A DNA stretch of 64,000 nucleotides from Castellaniella sp040276085 (lineage in GTDB: Bacteria; Pseudomonadota; Gammaproteobacteria; Burkholderiales; Burkholderiaceae_B), in assembly GCF_040276085.1 (NCBI RefSeq), contig NZ_JBELOK010000002.1:1-64000 (forward strand). Reading direction: 5' to 3'. The position numbers were made by a program, and so were the translations under genes. Under the pieces are notes generated by a model. It was not told the origin of the DNA and ran no database searches. It saw only the letters and a list, made by a program, of their open reading frames with translations. This document shows positions 19,801 through 27,775 of the stretch, one piece after another (within the stretch, counting starts at the first letter, position 1; every line of letters begins with the position of its first letter).

Positions 19801-20709
19801 ATGCTGCTTGCGCAAGGCCTCGGCGCATTCCCGAATTTCGCGTTCTCCAGGCAAAAAAACCAGCACATCCCCTGCACCATGACGCGCACACTCGGCCACA
19901 CCATCGACCACGGCGTCTACCAGATCCCGTTCTTCGTCAGCACGGCCGATCTCTGACGCCGGCTGCTCTGCTCGCACCGGCCGGTAACGCAACTCAACCG
20001 GAAACAGACGACCGGACACCTGAATCACCGGGGCTGGCTTGCCGCCCTGCCCGAAATGCTGCGCAAAGCGCTGTGCATCGATGGTGGCTGAAGTGATGAT
20101 CAGTTTCAGATCATCGCGTCGAGCCAGCAGGCGCTTGAGAAAACCCAGCAGAAAATCGATATTGAGGCTGCGCTCATGGGCCTCATCGATAATGATCGTA
20201 TCGTAGCGACGCAGCCATGGATCACGCTGCGTCTCTGCCAGCAAGATACCGTCCGTCATCAGCTTGATGGCCGTCCCTTGGCTGGTGCGCTCGCCAAAGC
20301 GGATCTGATAGCCAACCCAATCGCCCAACTCGGTGTGCAGCTCTTGCGCCACCCGTTGTGCCACAGAAGTAGCCGCAAGCCGGCGAGGTTGCGTATGGCC
20401 GATCATGCCCTGGCGGCCACGGCCGAGCTCCAGGCATATTTTGGGCAACTGTGTGGTCTTGCCAGACCCCGTTTCACCACAGATCACAACCACCTGATTA
20501 TCCGTGATCGCCTGAGCGATCTCACGACGGCACGCACTGACAGGGAGGTCTTCCGGGTATTGAATCAGCGGCAAGGGCCGATCGCCAGCCCCGGCACCAG
20601 GGGGCGACGCCTGCGGGCGTCGCTTGCGCGGGCGCCGGGTGGCTGGGTCTTGTTGCAGCGTAGGATGACGTGGCGGAGGTGTCTGGTCTGGCAAAAGTTT
20701 GGTTTCCAC
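16834..20709 (-). CDS. hrpA: ATP-dependent RNA helicase HrpA (DEAH box)
   Basis: Large DEAH/RHA helicase of 1291 residues, like E. coli HrpA (about 1300), which acts on stalled ribosomes and mRNA processing. Motif I is GETGSGKTTQLPKI (about residue 77), motif II DEAHERSLNIDF, motif III SATID, motif VI QRAGRCGRLGPG. HA2/OB-fold and the long DUF3418 C-terminal region follow. The first 50 residues are basic and proline-rich. It is divergent from argA with 150 bases between starts; dnaE follows downstream. Confidence 0.95.
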   Translation of the reverse strand: METKLLPDQTPPPRHPTLQQDPATRRPRKRRPQASPPGAGAGDRPLPLIQYPEDLPVSACRREIAQAITDNQVVVICGETGSGKTTQLPKICLELGRGRQGMIGHTQPRRLAATSVAQRVAQELHTELGDWVGYQIRFGERTSQGTAIKLMTDGILLAETQRDPWLRRYDTIIIDEAHERSLNIDFLLGFLKRLLARRDDLKLIITSATIDAQRFAQHFGQGGKPAPVIQVSGRLFPVELRYRPVRAEQPASEIGRADEERDLVDAVVDGVAECARHGAGDVLVFLPGEREIRECAEALRKQHPAGVLVLPLYARLSRAEQEQIFHPRSNLRRVVLATNVAETSLTVPGIRYVVDSGLARIKRYSWRSKVEQLRIEPISQASANQRAGRCGRLGPGVCVRLYAEEDFTQRPPFTDPEILRSSLAAVILRMKALRLDDVEAFPFVEPPTGRAIADGYQLLQELGALDEQNHLSAVGKSLAKLPVDPRVARMIFAAHEQQCLTEILVIASALSIQDPRDRPMQARDAADQAHALFRDKQSEFLAWLKLWEWYRDQVAHKASQRKLVEQLRAKFLSPVRMREWHDTHVQLLTLAREQGWRLNQTPATREQIHLALLAGLLGNIGMKSDDANLYQGARDIRFAIHPGSALQKKAGRWVLAAELVETTRLYARCVAQIDPVWVEKAGVHLLKKAWSDPRWEKKAGQVVANERGTVYGLPVYTGRRVHFGRIDPKAAREIFIRDALVPGDIDSKLAFIAHNRRLIASIERLEHQSRRPDILVDDGLIYAFYDQQIPPEVCQAVSLEAWVGTLGREQAEGLKLSRNDLMQHDASGVTTEVFPRRLSWAGTDLAVDYHFEPGSPRDGMTLTVPLFALNQLDAGRCEWLVPGMLKDKVHLLLKSLPQKLRRRCVPLPDYAAGFHERWFERAADPGMSLIEALIQDIWEQQQVRVSATDFKLETLPAHLFMNFKVVDEHGRMLSGGRSLDQLRAEHGREAQASFQQLAARDRDAAQVLEHEGLTAWTFGPLPELLEIRRGGQSLIGYPALRDRGESCDLDVFDDPQQARRVHAAGLRRLFRLALREQVRYLERNLPDLTRMAMLYMDLGSQQELRDQLIDAAIGQSCLGEPWPENSDAFDQRCQDARARLTLLAQELARLTLLILQERAQLLKKLPQAKPWPEAQQDIRQQLFALVGPRFIQDTPAEQLKHFPRYLKAAQVRIDKLREDPARDAKLMAEFSTLMVPWQRARTALKGAPDAYLDAFRWQLEELRVALYAQALRTPFPVSVKRLQKAWQAMPR

Positions 20710-20859
20710 AGAAAAGCTGCCCTTGAGGCGTGGCCGGGTGCCGGTAACGGGCCCATCCGGCTTAGGCTAAAGCCCCACTCAGAGACCTTCCATGCCCTTA
20801 AGGGTAATCCGTCATTATAATTTCGAGGTCTCCCTCTTGCGATCCCACCCCAACTTGCC

Positions 20860-22215
20860 ATGAGCTCAGCCGAAATCGACACCTATTCCGCACAGGATGC
20901 CCCTGAATTCGCAGCCGCGCAGTTTGTCCGCTGGTTTCGCGAGGTGGCGCCCTACGTGCACGACTTCAGAGGCAAAACATTTGTGGTGGCCTTTGGCGGG
21001 GAACTCATCGAGGACGAAGGTCTTGAGTCTCTCGTGGCTGATCTGTCCCTGTTATCGGCGCTGGGTGTCAAGCTGGTGCTGGTGCACGGCTCGCGCCCGC
21101 AGGTCAATGAGCAACTGCGGCTAAAAGGCTACACCACCCAGTTTGGGCGGGGCACCGAGCCCACTAGCCCCGAAGCACTCGAGTGCGCCAAAGAAGCCGC
21201 TGGTGAAATCCGCCTGGACATCGAAGCGGCCTTCAGCCAGGGCCTTCCCAACACGCCCATGTCCCATGCAAAGATTCGCGTGATTTCCGGCAACTTCGTC
21301 ACGGCACGGCCCGTTGGCGTCATCAATGGCATTGATTACCGCCGCGCAGGCACGGTTCGCAAGCTGGATATTGATGCCATGCACAATGTCATCAGCCAGG
21401 GTGCCATCGTCCTGCTGTCACCCCTGGGTTTTTCTCCTACAGGCGAAGCCTTCAATCTGGCGATGGAAGACCTTGCCACCAATGCTGCTGTGGCACTGCG
21501 GGCTGAGAAACTGATTTTTCTGACGCAAAACCGCACCGTTACCGAAACCGACGGGTCTGTGGATACAGAGCTGGCCCGCAAAGACGCAGACGAGCTCCTG
21601 GCCCAGGGCGTGCTCGACGAAGACACCAGCGCATTTTTGGGCCACGCCTCACTGGCAGTCAAGCGCGGCGTGGCACGTGCACACCTGGTGCCCTACACGC
21701 TGGACGGCAGCATCCTGCTCGAGATCTTTACCCATGACGGCGTGGGCACTATGGTGGTCGAAGACACGCTCGAAGACCTTCGCCCCGCAGTCGCCGATGA
21801 CGTCGGGGCCATTGTGCAGCTGATTGAACCCCTCGAATCCGACGGCACGTTGGTGCCTCGTGGCCGCGCCGTGATAGAACGGGACGTCGAGAAATTCACG
21901 GTGCTGGAGCACGACGGCGTGATCTACGGCTGTGTCTCGGTGATTCCGTACCTGTCTGACGGTATGGCCGAAATGGCCTGCCTGATTGTCCATCCCGAGT
22001 GGCAAGGCGCAGGTGATGGCGAAAAGCTTCTGCGCCACGCCGAAGCCACAGCCCGCGCCCACGGGGCACGGCGTCTGTTTGTGCTCACCACCCGTACATC
22101 CCACTGGTTTCTGAAACGCGGCTTTGTGCAAGGCGGGGTATCCGACCTGCCCCACGAAAAGCGCGCCCACTACAACCACTCTCGCAACAGCCTGGTATTT
22201 ATCAAGCGGTTATAG
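20860..22215 (+). CDS. argA: N-acetylglutamate synthase (amino-acid N-acetyltransferase)
   Basis: First step of arginine synthesis: acetyl-CoA + glutamate to N-acetylglutamate. The 451-residue protein has an amino-acid-kinase-like domain (residues 30-285; VVAFGGELIEDEGL, LVLVHGSRPQVNEQL, arginine-feedback site in this family) and a C-terminal GNAT domain (residues 300-451; MACLIVHPEWQGAGDGEKLL, the acetyl-CoA site). hrpA-argA-yggX is an arrangement I know from Bordetella-type genomes; here rfbB and rfbD lie between argA and yggX. No strong Shine-Dalgarno precedes the ATG. Confidence 0.95.
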   Translation: MSSAEIDTYSAQDAPEFAAAQFVRWFREVAPYVHDFRGKTFVVAFGGELIEDEGLESLVADLSLLSALGVKLVLVHGSRPQVNEQLRLKGYTTQFGRGTEPTSPEALECAKEAAGEIRLDIEAAFSQGLPNTPMSHAKIRVISGNFVTARPVGVINGIDYRRAGTVRKLDIDAMHNVISQGAIVLLSPLGFSPTGEAFNLAMEDLATNAAVALRAEKLIFLTQNRTVTETDGSVDTELARKDADELLAQGVLDEDTSAFLGHASLAVKRGVARAHLVPYTLDGSILLEIFTHDGVGTMVVEDTLEDLRPAVADDVGAIVQLIEPLESDGTLVPRGRAVIERDVEKFTVLEHDGVIYGCVSVIPYLSDGMAEMACLIVHPEWQGAGDGEKLLRHAEATARAHGARRLFVLTTRTSHWFLKRGFVQGGVSDLPHEKRAHYNHSRNSLVFIKRL

Positions 22216-22227
22216 GCCCGTCAGCGC

Positions 22228-23301
22228 ATGAAAATCCTCATCACCGGAGGCGCCGGCTTTATTGGCTCGGCGCTGGTTCGCCATTTGATTCAGTCTACCG
22301 GGCACTCCGTTGTCAATGTCGACAAGCTGACGTATGCCGGCAACCTCACCTCCCTGGATTCGGTCAGCGCCAGCCCGCGATACGTGTTTGAGCACCAGGA
22401 TATTTGCAACGCGGCCGCACTCGAACGTATCTTTGCGCAGCACCAGCCCCAGGCGGTCATGCACCTGGCTGCCGAAACCCACGTCGACCGATCAATCGAT
22501 GGCCCGGCTGCTTTTGTGCACACCAATCTGGTTGGCACCTATACTCTGCTGGAAACCGCTCACCAGTACTGGGCCCGCCTGCCCAAAGAAGATCAGTCCA
22601 GCTTTCGATTCCACCATATTTCAACCGACGAAGTCTATGGCGATCTTGCCAATACCGAGGATCTGTTTACAGAGCGTACCCCCTACGCACCCAGTTCGCC
22701 ATATTCTGCCAGCAAGGCAGGCGCCGATCACCTGGTACGCGCCTGGCACCGCACCTACGGCCTGCCTGTCCTGATCACCAACTGCTCCAACAACTACGGG
22801 CCTTATCACTTTCCAGAGAAGCTCATCCCGCTGATTATTCTTGGCGCACTGGCCGGCAGGCCCTTGCCGGTATACGGCCGAGGCGAACAGATCCGCGACT
22901 GGCTGTATGTAGAAGACCATGCCAGAGCGCTTCAGCGCGTGATTGAAGCCGGCACACCCGGAGAAACCTACAACATTGGCGGCCACAACGAACAACGCAA
23001 TATCGACGTGGTGCACGCCATCTGTGACTTGCTCGAGGCACTCGCGCCAAAGCACCCAGCCGGGGTTACCCGCTATGCAGATTTGATTACACACGTCACC
23101 GACCGCCCAGGCCATGATCTGCGTTACGCGATCGATGCATCCAAGATCCAGACGCAATTGGGCTGGACCCCCCGGGAGACATTCTCCAGTGGCCTGCGTA
23201 AAACCGTGCAATGGTATCTGTCCAATCCGCAATGGCTGGACAGCCTTCAGGATGCTCGCAGCCAAGGCCAGCGCCTGGGCCTTAGCCGCATCGGGCAGTG
23301 A
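22228..23301 (+). CDS. rfbB: dTDP-glucose 4,6-dehydratase RmlB
   Basis: Second step of dTDP-rhamnose synthesis, an NAD-dependent extended SDR. The 357 residues show ITGGAGFIGSALVRHLI (NAD-binding), AAETHVDRSID, the catalytic STDEVYGDL, YSASKAGADHLVRAW (YxxxK), and NCSNNYGPYHFPEKLIPL. It starts 12 bases after the argA stop and overlaps the rfbD reading frame start by four bases if that gene begins at its GTG. Confidence 0.96.
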   Translation: MKILITGGAGFIGSALVRHLIQSTGHSVVNVDKLTYAGNLTSLDSVSASPRYVFEHQDICNAAALERIFAQHQPQAVMHLAAETHVDRSIDGPAAFVHTNLVGTYTLLETAHQYWARLPKEDQSSFRFHHISTDEVYGDLANTEDLFTERTPYAPSSPYSASKAGADHLVRAWHRTYGLPVLITNCSNNYGPYHFPEKLIPLIILGALAGRPLPVYGRGEQIRDWLYVEDHARALQRVIEAGTPGETYNIGGHNEQRNIDVVHAICDLLEALAPKHPAGVTRYADLITHVTDRPGHDLRYAIDASKIQTQLGWTPRETFSSGLRKTVQWYLSNPQWLDSLQDARSQGQRLGLSRIGQ

Positions 23302-23318
23302 TCAAGCCGGACGACACA

Positions 23319-24299
23319 ATGCGCGTACCCGTCATTCTTGTCACCGGTGCAGACGGCCAATTGGGCAGATCGCTGCAAGCACTAGCCAAACAACAGCCCT
23401 CAACCGCCCATTATGTATTTGCCACCCGTCAGCACATGGATCTGGGCAATGAAGCATCCATCGTACGTTTTCTGGATCAGCATCCGGCAGATTGCCTGAT
23501 CAACGCCGCCGCATACACCGCTGTGGATCAGGCGGCCAGCCACCCCGAGCAGGCCACGGCCATCAATGCACAAGGCCCGCAGTGGCTGGCACAACAATGT
23601 GCTGCCCGTCACACCCGGCTGCTGCACGTGTCTACCGACTACGTCTTTGACGGCCAGCTGGACCGCCCATACCAGGAAACCGACACGCCGGCGCCGTTAA
23701 ATACCTACGGGCGCAGCAAATGGGAAGGTGAACAGGCCGTGATGGCTGCTGACAGCCGCGCCATCGTGGTACGTACCAGCTGGGTATTCAGTGCCTGGGG
23801 CGCCAACTTTGTGCGTACCATGCTCAACCTTGCCAGCCGCCAAACCTCTTTGCGAGTGGTCGACGACCAGATCGGCAACCCGACGTGGGCCGGGCACCTG
23901 GCTCAGGCTTTGCATCGCCTGGCGCTGCACGTCATAACCTCTGACGAAGCGACTCAGGTTTCCACACATCAGACATCCACGCCGACAAGTACCGCACCGA
24001 TAGCAGATGGTGTGGATGCGTTCAACAGAATCTATCATTTTTGCGGAACACCGACGGTCAGCTGGAAGGGATTCGCGGAAGAGATTTTTCGTCAGGCACA
24101 GGCAAGCAAAGTGTTGGCAGACATACCCACCGTGGCACCGGTCAGTGCAAGCCAATGGCCCTCTCCCGAGCCACGCCCCGCCAACAGCCGGCTGGATTGC
24201 TCGCGCATTGAAGCCTTGCTGGGGCCTTTCGAAAGAGATTGGCGCCTAGGCCTGGCGCAGGTACTACAAATCTTGCACACCAAACCAGGCACAAATTAG
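23319..24299 (+). CDS. rfbD: dTDP-4-dehydrorhamnose reductase RmlD
   Basis: Final step to dTDP-L-rhamnose (NAD(P)H reduction). From the ATG: VILVTGADGQLGRSLQAL, NAAAYTAVDQAASHPEQA, HVSTDYVFDG, and the YGRSKWEGEQAV catalytic YxxxK. An in-frame GTG at 23298 lies inside the rfbB stop (GTGA) and would add seven residues; both starts are plausible. About 326 residues, longer than the usual 290-300 because of a Thr/Ser-rich insert (ATQVSTHQTSTPTSTAP, about residues 215-231) before the conserved YHFCGTPTVSWKGFAEEIF segment. Confidence 0.94.
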   Translation: MRVPVILVTGADGQLGRSLQALAKQQPSTAHYVFATRQHMDLGNEASIVRFLDQHPADCLINAAAYTAVDQAASHPEQATAINAQGPQWLAQQCAARHTRLLHVSTDYVFDGQLDRPYQETDTPAPLNTYGRSKWEGEQAVMAADSRAIVVRTSWVFSAWGANFVRTMLNLASRQTSLRVVDDQIGNPTWAGHLAQALHRLALHVITSDEATQVSTHQTSTPTSTAPIADGVDAFNRIYHFCGTPTVSWKGFAEEIFRQAQASKVLADIPTVAPVSASQWPSPEPRPANSRLDCSRIEALLGPFERDWRLGLAQVLQILHTKPGTN

Positions 24300-24342
24300 G
24301 CCGCTACAATGGTGGCCTGTTGAAGCCGTAGGAGCGCAGAAC

Positions 24343-24615
24343 ATGGCCCGCATGATTCATTGCCACAAACTAAACCGCGAGGCTGCCGGCCTTGATTACC
24401 CCCCTTATCCGGGAGAGCTAGGGGCCAGGATCTGGCGCGAGATTTCGCGGGACGCATGGGCCAAATGGCTGGATATCCAGACCCGGCTGGTAAACGAAAA
24501 CCACTTAAGCCTGGCAGAACCTGAGGCCCGGAAATTTTTAGCCGAGCGCATGAAAGCTTTTTTGTTTGACGACCAGGACGTCGAGGCACAAGGCTATAAG
24601 CCCCCCGCCCCCTGA
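24343..24615 (+). CDS. yggX: Probable Fe(2+)-trafficking protein YggX
   Basis: Small cytoplasmic protein (90 residues) of the YggX family, which protects Fe-S clusters from oxidation. The family signature is complete: MARMIHCHKLNREAAGLDY with the conserved Cys7, YPGELGARIWREISRDAWAKW, LVNENHL, and the C-terminal FLFDDQDVEAQGYKPP. It starts 43 bases after rfbD and is convergent with phoU. Confidence 0.95.
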   Translation: MARMIHCHKLNREAAGLDYPPYPGELGARIWREISRDAWAKWLDIQTRLVNENHLSLAEPEARKFLAERMKAFLFDDQDVEAQGYKPPAP

Positions 24616-24696
24616 TTACCAAACAAACACAACACACAGCCTGCCGGATACGGACAAACAAGCTGTGCCAGCCGTCAGGGCGGCCTGTTCGAGCCG

Positions 24697-25416
24697 TCAG
24701 TCGCGGGGCTCTGGGGGTTCGCCGCGCGCCATGCGCTCGGTGTTGTTAACCCCCAGGTGGCGCACATCATCGCCGCGCACCATATAAATAACCCGCTCGG
24801 CCATATTCTTGGCGTGGTCGCCGATACGCTCTAGTGCGCGGGCAATGAAGATGAGATCTATCGAACGCGAAATGGTGCGCGGATCTTCGATCATGTAGGT
24901 GATGATGTGGCGCAGCGACGCTTTCCATTCTTTGTCGACGTCCTTGTCGTTGCGCACAACCTGCGCAGCCGCCACGGGGTCCTCGCGGGCAAAAGCATCC
25001 AGCGCAGCGCGGATCATGCTGGCCACACCATCGGCCATGTGACGCAGCTCTACCACGGGTTCGTAGGATGAATCCGACTCATGCAAGCGGCGTGCCACTT
25101 TGGCGATTTTTTCTGCTTCGTCGCCGCAGCGTTCCATGTCGGTCAGCATTTTGGAAATTGACAGCAACAACCGCAAATCAACTGCAGTCGGCTGATTACG
25201 GGCAATCAACTGGCTGATGCGCTCGTCGATATCGACCTCAAACTGATTGACCTGACGCTCGTGTTCGCGGACGCGGTCGACCAATTGCAGCTGCCCCTCG
25301 GATAGGGCATGAATGCCGTCGAGCACCATGGACTCGACCAGCCCACCCATCTGCAGAAACATGGATCGTGTGGTTTCGAGTTCGCCGTGAAATTGTTTAT
25401 TGGTATGTTCCAGCAT
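24697..25416 (-). CDS. phoU: Phosphate signalling protein PhoU
   Basis: Negative regulator that links the Pst transporter to PhoR. The 239 residues form two PhoU helical repeats, each with the acidic metal-binding pattern: LTDMERCGDEAEKIAKVARRL (first) and ARALERIGDHAKNMAERVIYMV (second). The start EHTNKQFHGELETTRSMFLQMGGLVE is typical. No pst or phoB/phoR genes adjoin it here; rpiA lies upstream with 133 bases between. The ATG at 25416 could also be preceded by a separate promoter in that gap. Confidence 0.94.
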   Translation of the reverse strand: MLEHTNKQFHGELETTRSMFLQMGGLVESMVLDGIHALSEGQLQLVDRVREHERQVNQFEVDIDERISQLIARNQPTAVDLRLLLSISKMLTDMERCGDEAEKIAKVARRLHESDSSYEPVVELRHMADGVASMIRAALDAFAREDPVAAAQVVRNDKDVDKEWKASLRHIITYMIEDPRTISRSIDLIFIARALERIGDHAKNMAERVIYMVRGDDVRHLGVNNTERMARGEPPEPRD

Positions 25417-25549
25417 CGGAAGCCTCTGACTGCTTGTGACACACTAGAGTGCAAGGAGGGCAAGCGTACCATCACGCTGGCCACTTGAAAAGAAACCCAG
25501 CATAGCAGGCAAACATGACAACCACATGACCGCCTGAGGTATGTTGAGT

Positions 25550-26233
25550 TTAGCTTTCCTGGAGCTCGAGCAGGGACACGCCATCCTGCCCTGCCACCAA
25601 TGCCAGATGCGCCCCGGAAATTGCAAACAGACCGCAGCAGACCACCCCTGGAATATTGTTCAGCATGGCTTCGAATTCGGCAGGATCGTCATACTGCAAA
25701 CCGCTGACATCCAGAATCTGATTGCCATTGTCGGTGGTAAACCCAGCCCGCAACACTGGCCGGCCTCCCAGTTGTCGAACCTCGCGGGCAACGGCCTCGC
25801 GCGCCAACGGGATGACCTCTATGGGTAATGCAAATCTGCCCAGCTGCTGCACCAGCTTGCTCTCATCGACAATGCAGACAAAGCGGTCGGCCACCGACGC
25901 CACGATTTTTTCGCGGGTCAGTGCCCCCCCCCCGCCCTTGATCATATTGAGCTGGTGATCAAGTTCATCCGCCCCATCGACATACAAGGTGAGCGAGGAG
26001 ACCTCATTGAGATCAAGCACCTGGATACCCGCTGCCTGAAGGCGCTGGGTACTGCGCTCTGAACTGGACACTGCTGCGCGAAACGCCTCGCGATGGGCTG
26101 CCAGCAGATCAATGAAACGGTCAACGGTAGAACCGGTGCCCACCCCTAGAATGCTTTCTGGCTGCAATTGAGGCAGCACGATATCCAGGGCCGCCTGGGC
26201 TGCCTGTTGCTTGAGTTCGTCCTGAGTGCGCAT
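25550..26233 (-). CDS. rpiA: Ribose-5-phosphate isomerase A
   Basis: Interconverts ribose-5-phosphate and ribulose-5-phosphate in the pentose phosphate pathway. About 227 residues from the ATG at 26233, chosen because AGGA lies about ten bases upstream; an upstream TTG is less likely. Motifs: GVGTGSTVDRFIDLL (phosphate loop), DGADELDHQLNMIKGGGGAL (catalytic Asp residues) and EKIVASVADRFVCIVDESK. It stands between phoU and the kdkA end of the alr operon, same strand. Confidence 0.95.
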   Translation of the reverse strand: MRTQDELKQQAAQAALDIVLPQLQPESILGVGTGSTVDRFIDLLAAHREAFRAAVSSSERSTQRLQAAGIQVLDLNEVSSLTLYVDGADELDHQLNMIKGGGGALTREKIVASVADRFVCIVDESKLVQQLGRFALPIEVIPLAREAVAREVRQLGGRPVLRAGFTTDNGNQILDVSGLQYDDPAEFEAMLNNIPGVVCCGLFAISGAHLALVAGQDGVSLLELQES

Positions 26234-26297
26234 ACGCGGGGGTTCCTGCAAAAATTGGATATTGACAAGTGTATTTTAGTGCCTGCCAATGGCAGGT

Positions 26298-26981
26298 TCA
26301 GTAGCATGCCTCTAGCTGGCCGGCCCAGGCCGCCCCTTGTGGCCCGGCTACCTTGAGCAAGGACCGACGCAGGCGCTGCAGATTATTGTGCCGCTGGCGG
26401 CTTGAGACATGGCCAATCGTGGCCCGATCAAAATCGATCAGCCAGACGGTATCGTCCGGATCCAGCAAAATGTTGTAGGCGTTTAAATCGGCATGCCAGA
26501 CGCCGGCGTCATGCATGGCACGGATCGCATTCGCCACAGACAATGGAGAAGCACGATCCAGCAACTGGGCCAGGGGTGTGGCCCCAAAAATGCGCCCCAC
26601 CAAAATGGCATTGCGATAGCTGAAGCCTGTGCGCCAGTACGCCGCCGCCAAGGGCTGGGGAACAGCCACCCGAGCCGCCTGCAAGTGGGCCAGCACGCGA
26701 ACCTCGGCCCAGGCCCTTACGCGTGCAGCCCCCAACCAGCAATATGTATCGCGCCGCAGCCGCGCCAGCAAGCCACCACGCCGGTATTGCCGCAAGACAG
26801 CAGGGCCATAATCGCCATCGACAAACCAGGCCGCTTGCCGGCCACCCTGGGTAACCGCCTGCGCACCTGGTTGGTGCGGATCAAACCAGCCTGTCGAGAC
26901 CCGATCTGCCAGCGCCTGCGGGACACATAAAGCGCCGGACGGAAACGCCCGCGCCACCCAGCCGGGAGGAACGGGGCTCAT
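26298..26981 (-). CDS. kdkA: 3-deoxy-D-manno-octulosonic acid kinase (KdkA/WaaP-like)
   Basis: LPS kinase that phosphorylates Kdo attached to lipid A at the cytoplasmic face. The ATG at 26981 overlaps the tauE-like stop (ATGA); longer in-frame readings run through that gene. The 227 residues show GDYGPAVLRQYRRGG, RNAILVGRIFGATPLAQL, the catalytic loop GVWHADLNAYNILLD and the metal motif VWLIDFDRA, as in Haemophilus KdkA. Its presence implies a phosphorylated single-Kdo inner core, as in Bordetella and Haemophilus (family knowledge). Last gene of the alr operon. Confidence 0.88.
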   Translation of the reverse strand: MSPVPPGWVARAFPSGALCVPQALADRVSTGWFDPHQPGAQAVTQGGRQAAWFVDGDYGPAVLRQYRRGGLLARLRRDTYCWLGAARVRAWAEVRVLAHLQAARVAVPQPLAAAYWRTGFSYRNAILVGRIFGATPLAQLLDRASPLSVANAIRAMHDAGVWHADLNAYNILLDPDDTVWLIDFDRATIGHVSSRQRHNNLQRLRRSLLKVAGPQGAAWAGQLEACY

Positions 26982-27763
26982 GCCGGGCCTCGCGCCAACA
27001 AAAGGGCCATGATCACCAGCAACATGCAGGCAAAAATCAGTTTCAGCCGGGCCTCTGGCAGCGAATAGGCTAGGCGAACTCCGTAGGGCACACACAAAAG
27101 GCTGCCCAAGGCCAAGGGAATACCCACCAACCCATGCGCCTGCCCATGCCACGCATAAGTTGCCAGCGCCACCACAGTGCCCGGCACAATCATGGTCAGT
27201 GCAAGACCTTGCGCTGCGGTCTGGCGCAAATGAAATAACGTTGTCATGACAGGCACAGCCAGCACGGAGCCCCCCACACCAAAGATACCGCCGGTAAGTC
27301 CTGCAAAAATACCTACTAGAAAATACCAAAGCTGCCGAACTTCACCCACATCATGATAGTGACTTTCCGACCGCGTTCTGGCCCCGCGGCCTAGGCTTTC
27401 GCGAAAATAAAACAGCGCAATGAGAAAAACAAAACCGGCATAGATGCGACGCAACAGCCACGGATCAATGCCAAGGGCGATCTGCGCACCAATCCAGGTA
27501 AAGATGATCGATCCTGCCGCCCCGGCACCCGCCGAGCGCAGATTAATTGGCGAACGCTGATGATATTTGCGCACGGTCAGCAGCACCGCCGGCAGCACCA
27601 TGATCAGGGCTGTCCCCTGTGCCGCTTGTTGCTCGTAACCCAACACCAGGCCAAGCAAAGGAATTGCAAACAGGCCACCGCCGATGCCCAGAACTCCTCC
27701 TGAAAACCCGATAATCCCGCCAACCAGCAGACAGCTGGGAATCAACCACATACTCTCGAACAT
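26978..27763 (-). CDS. TauE/SafE family membrane transporter
   Basis: Polytopic inner-membrane protein of about 261 residues with seven to eight hydrophobic segments and the two TauE signatures IIGFSGGVLGIGGGLFAIPLL (N-half) and FAGLTGGIFGVGGSVLAVPVM (C-half). The family exports or imports sulfite, sulfoacetate and other organosulfur anions; the substrate here is unknown. ATG 27763 is chosen over the TTG at 27772 because AAGGA precedes it by nine bases. It begins 12 bases after radA and overlaps kdkA by four bases. Confidence 0.88.
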   Translation of the reverse strand: MFESMWLIPSCLLVGGIIGFSGGVLGIGGGLFAIPLLGLVLGYEQQAAQGTALIMVLPAVLLTVRKYHQRSPINLRSAGAGAAGSIIFTWIGAQIALGIDPWLLRRIYAGFVFLIALFYFRESLGRGARTRSESHYHDVGEVRQLWYFLVGIFAGLTGGIFGVGGSVLAVPVMTTLFHLRQTAAQGLALTMIVPGTVVALATYAWHGQAHGLVGIPLALGSLLCVPYGVRLAYSLPEARLKLIFACMLLVIMALLLARGPA

Positions 27764-27775
27764 CCAGATCAATCC

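Noticed and set aside
19120..19956. 278-codon plus-strand frame inside hrpA
   Set aside because: Antisense to the HrpA helicase core with intact DEAH motifs; no independent support.
20814..20821. Palindromic ATTATAAT in the hrpA-argA gap as a shared divergent promoter
   Set aside because: A TATAAT -10 can be read on both strands, but neither strand has a reasonable -35 at 16-18 bases, so it was not annotated.
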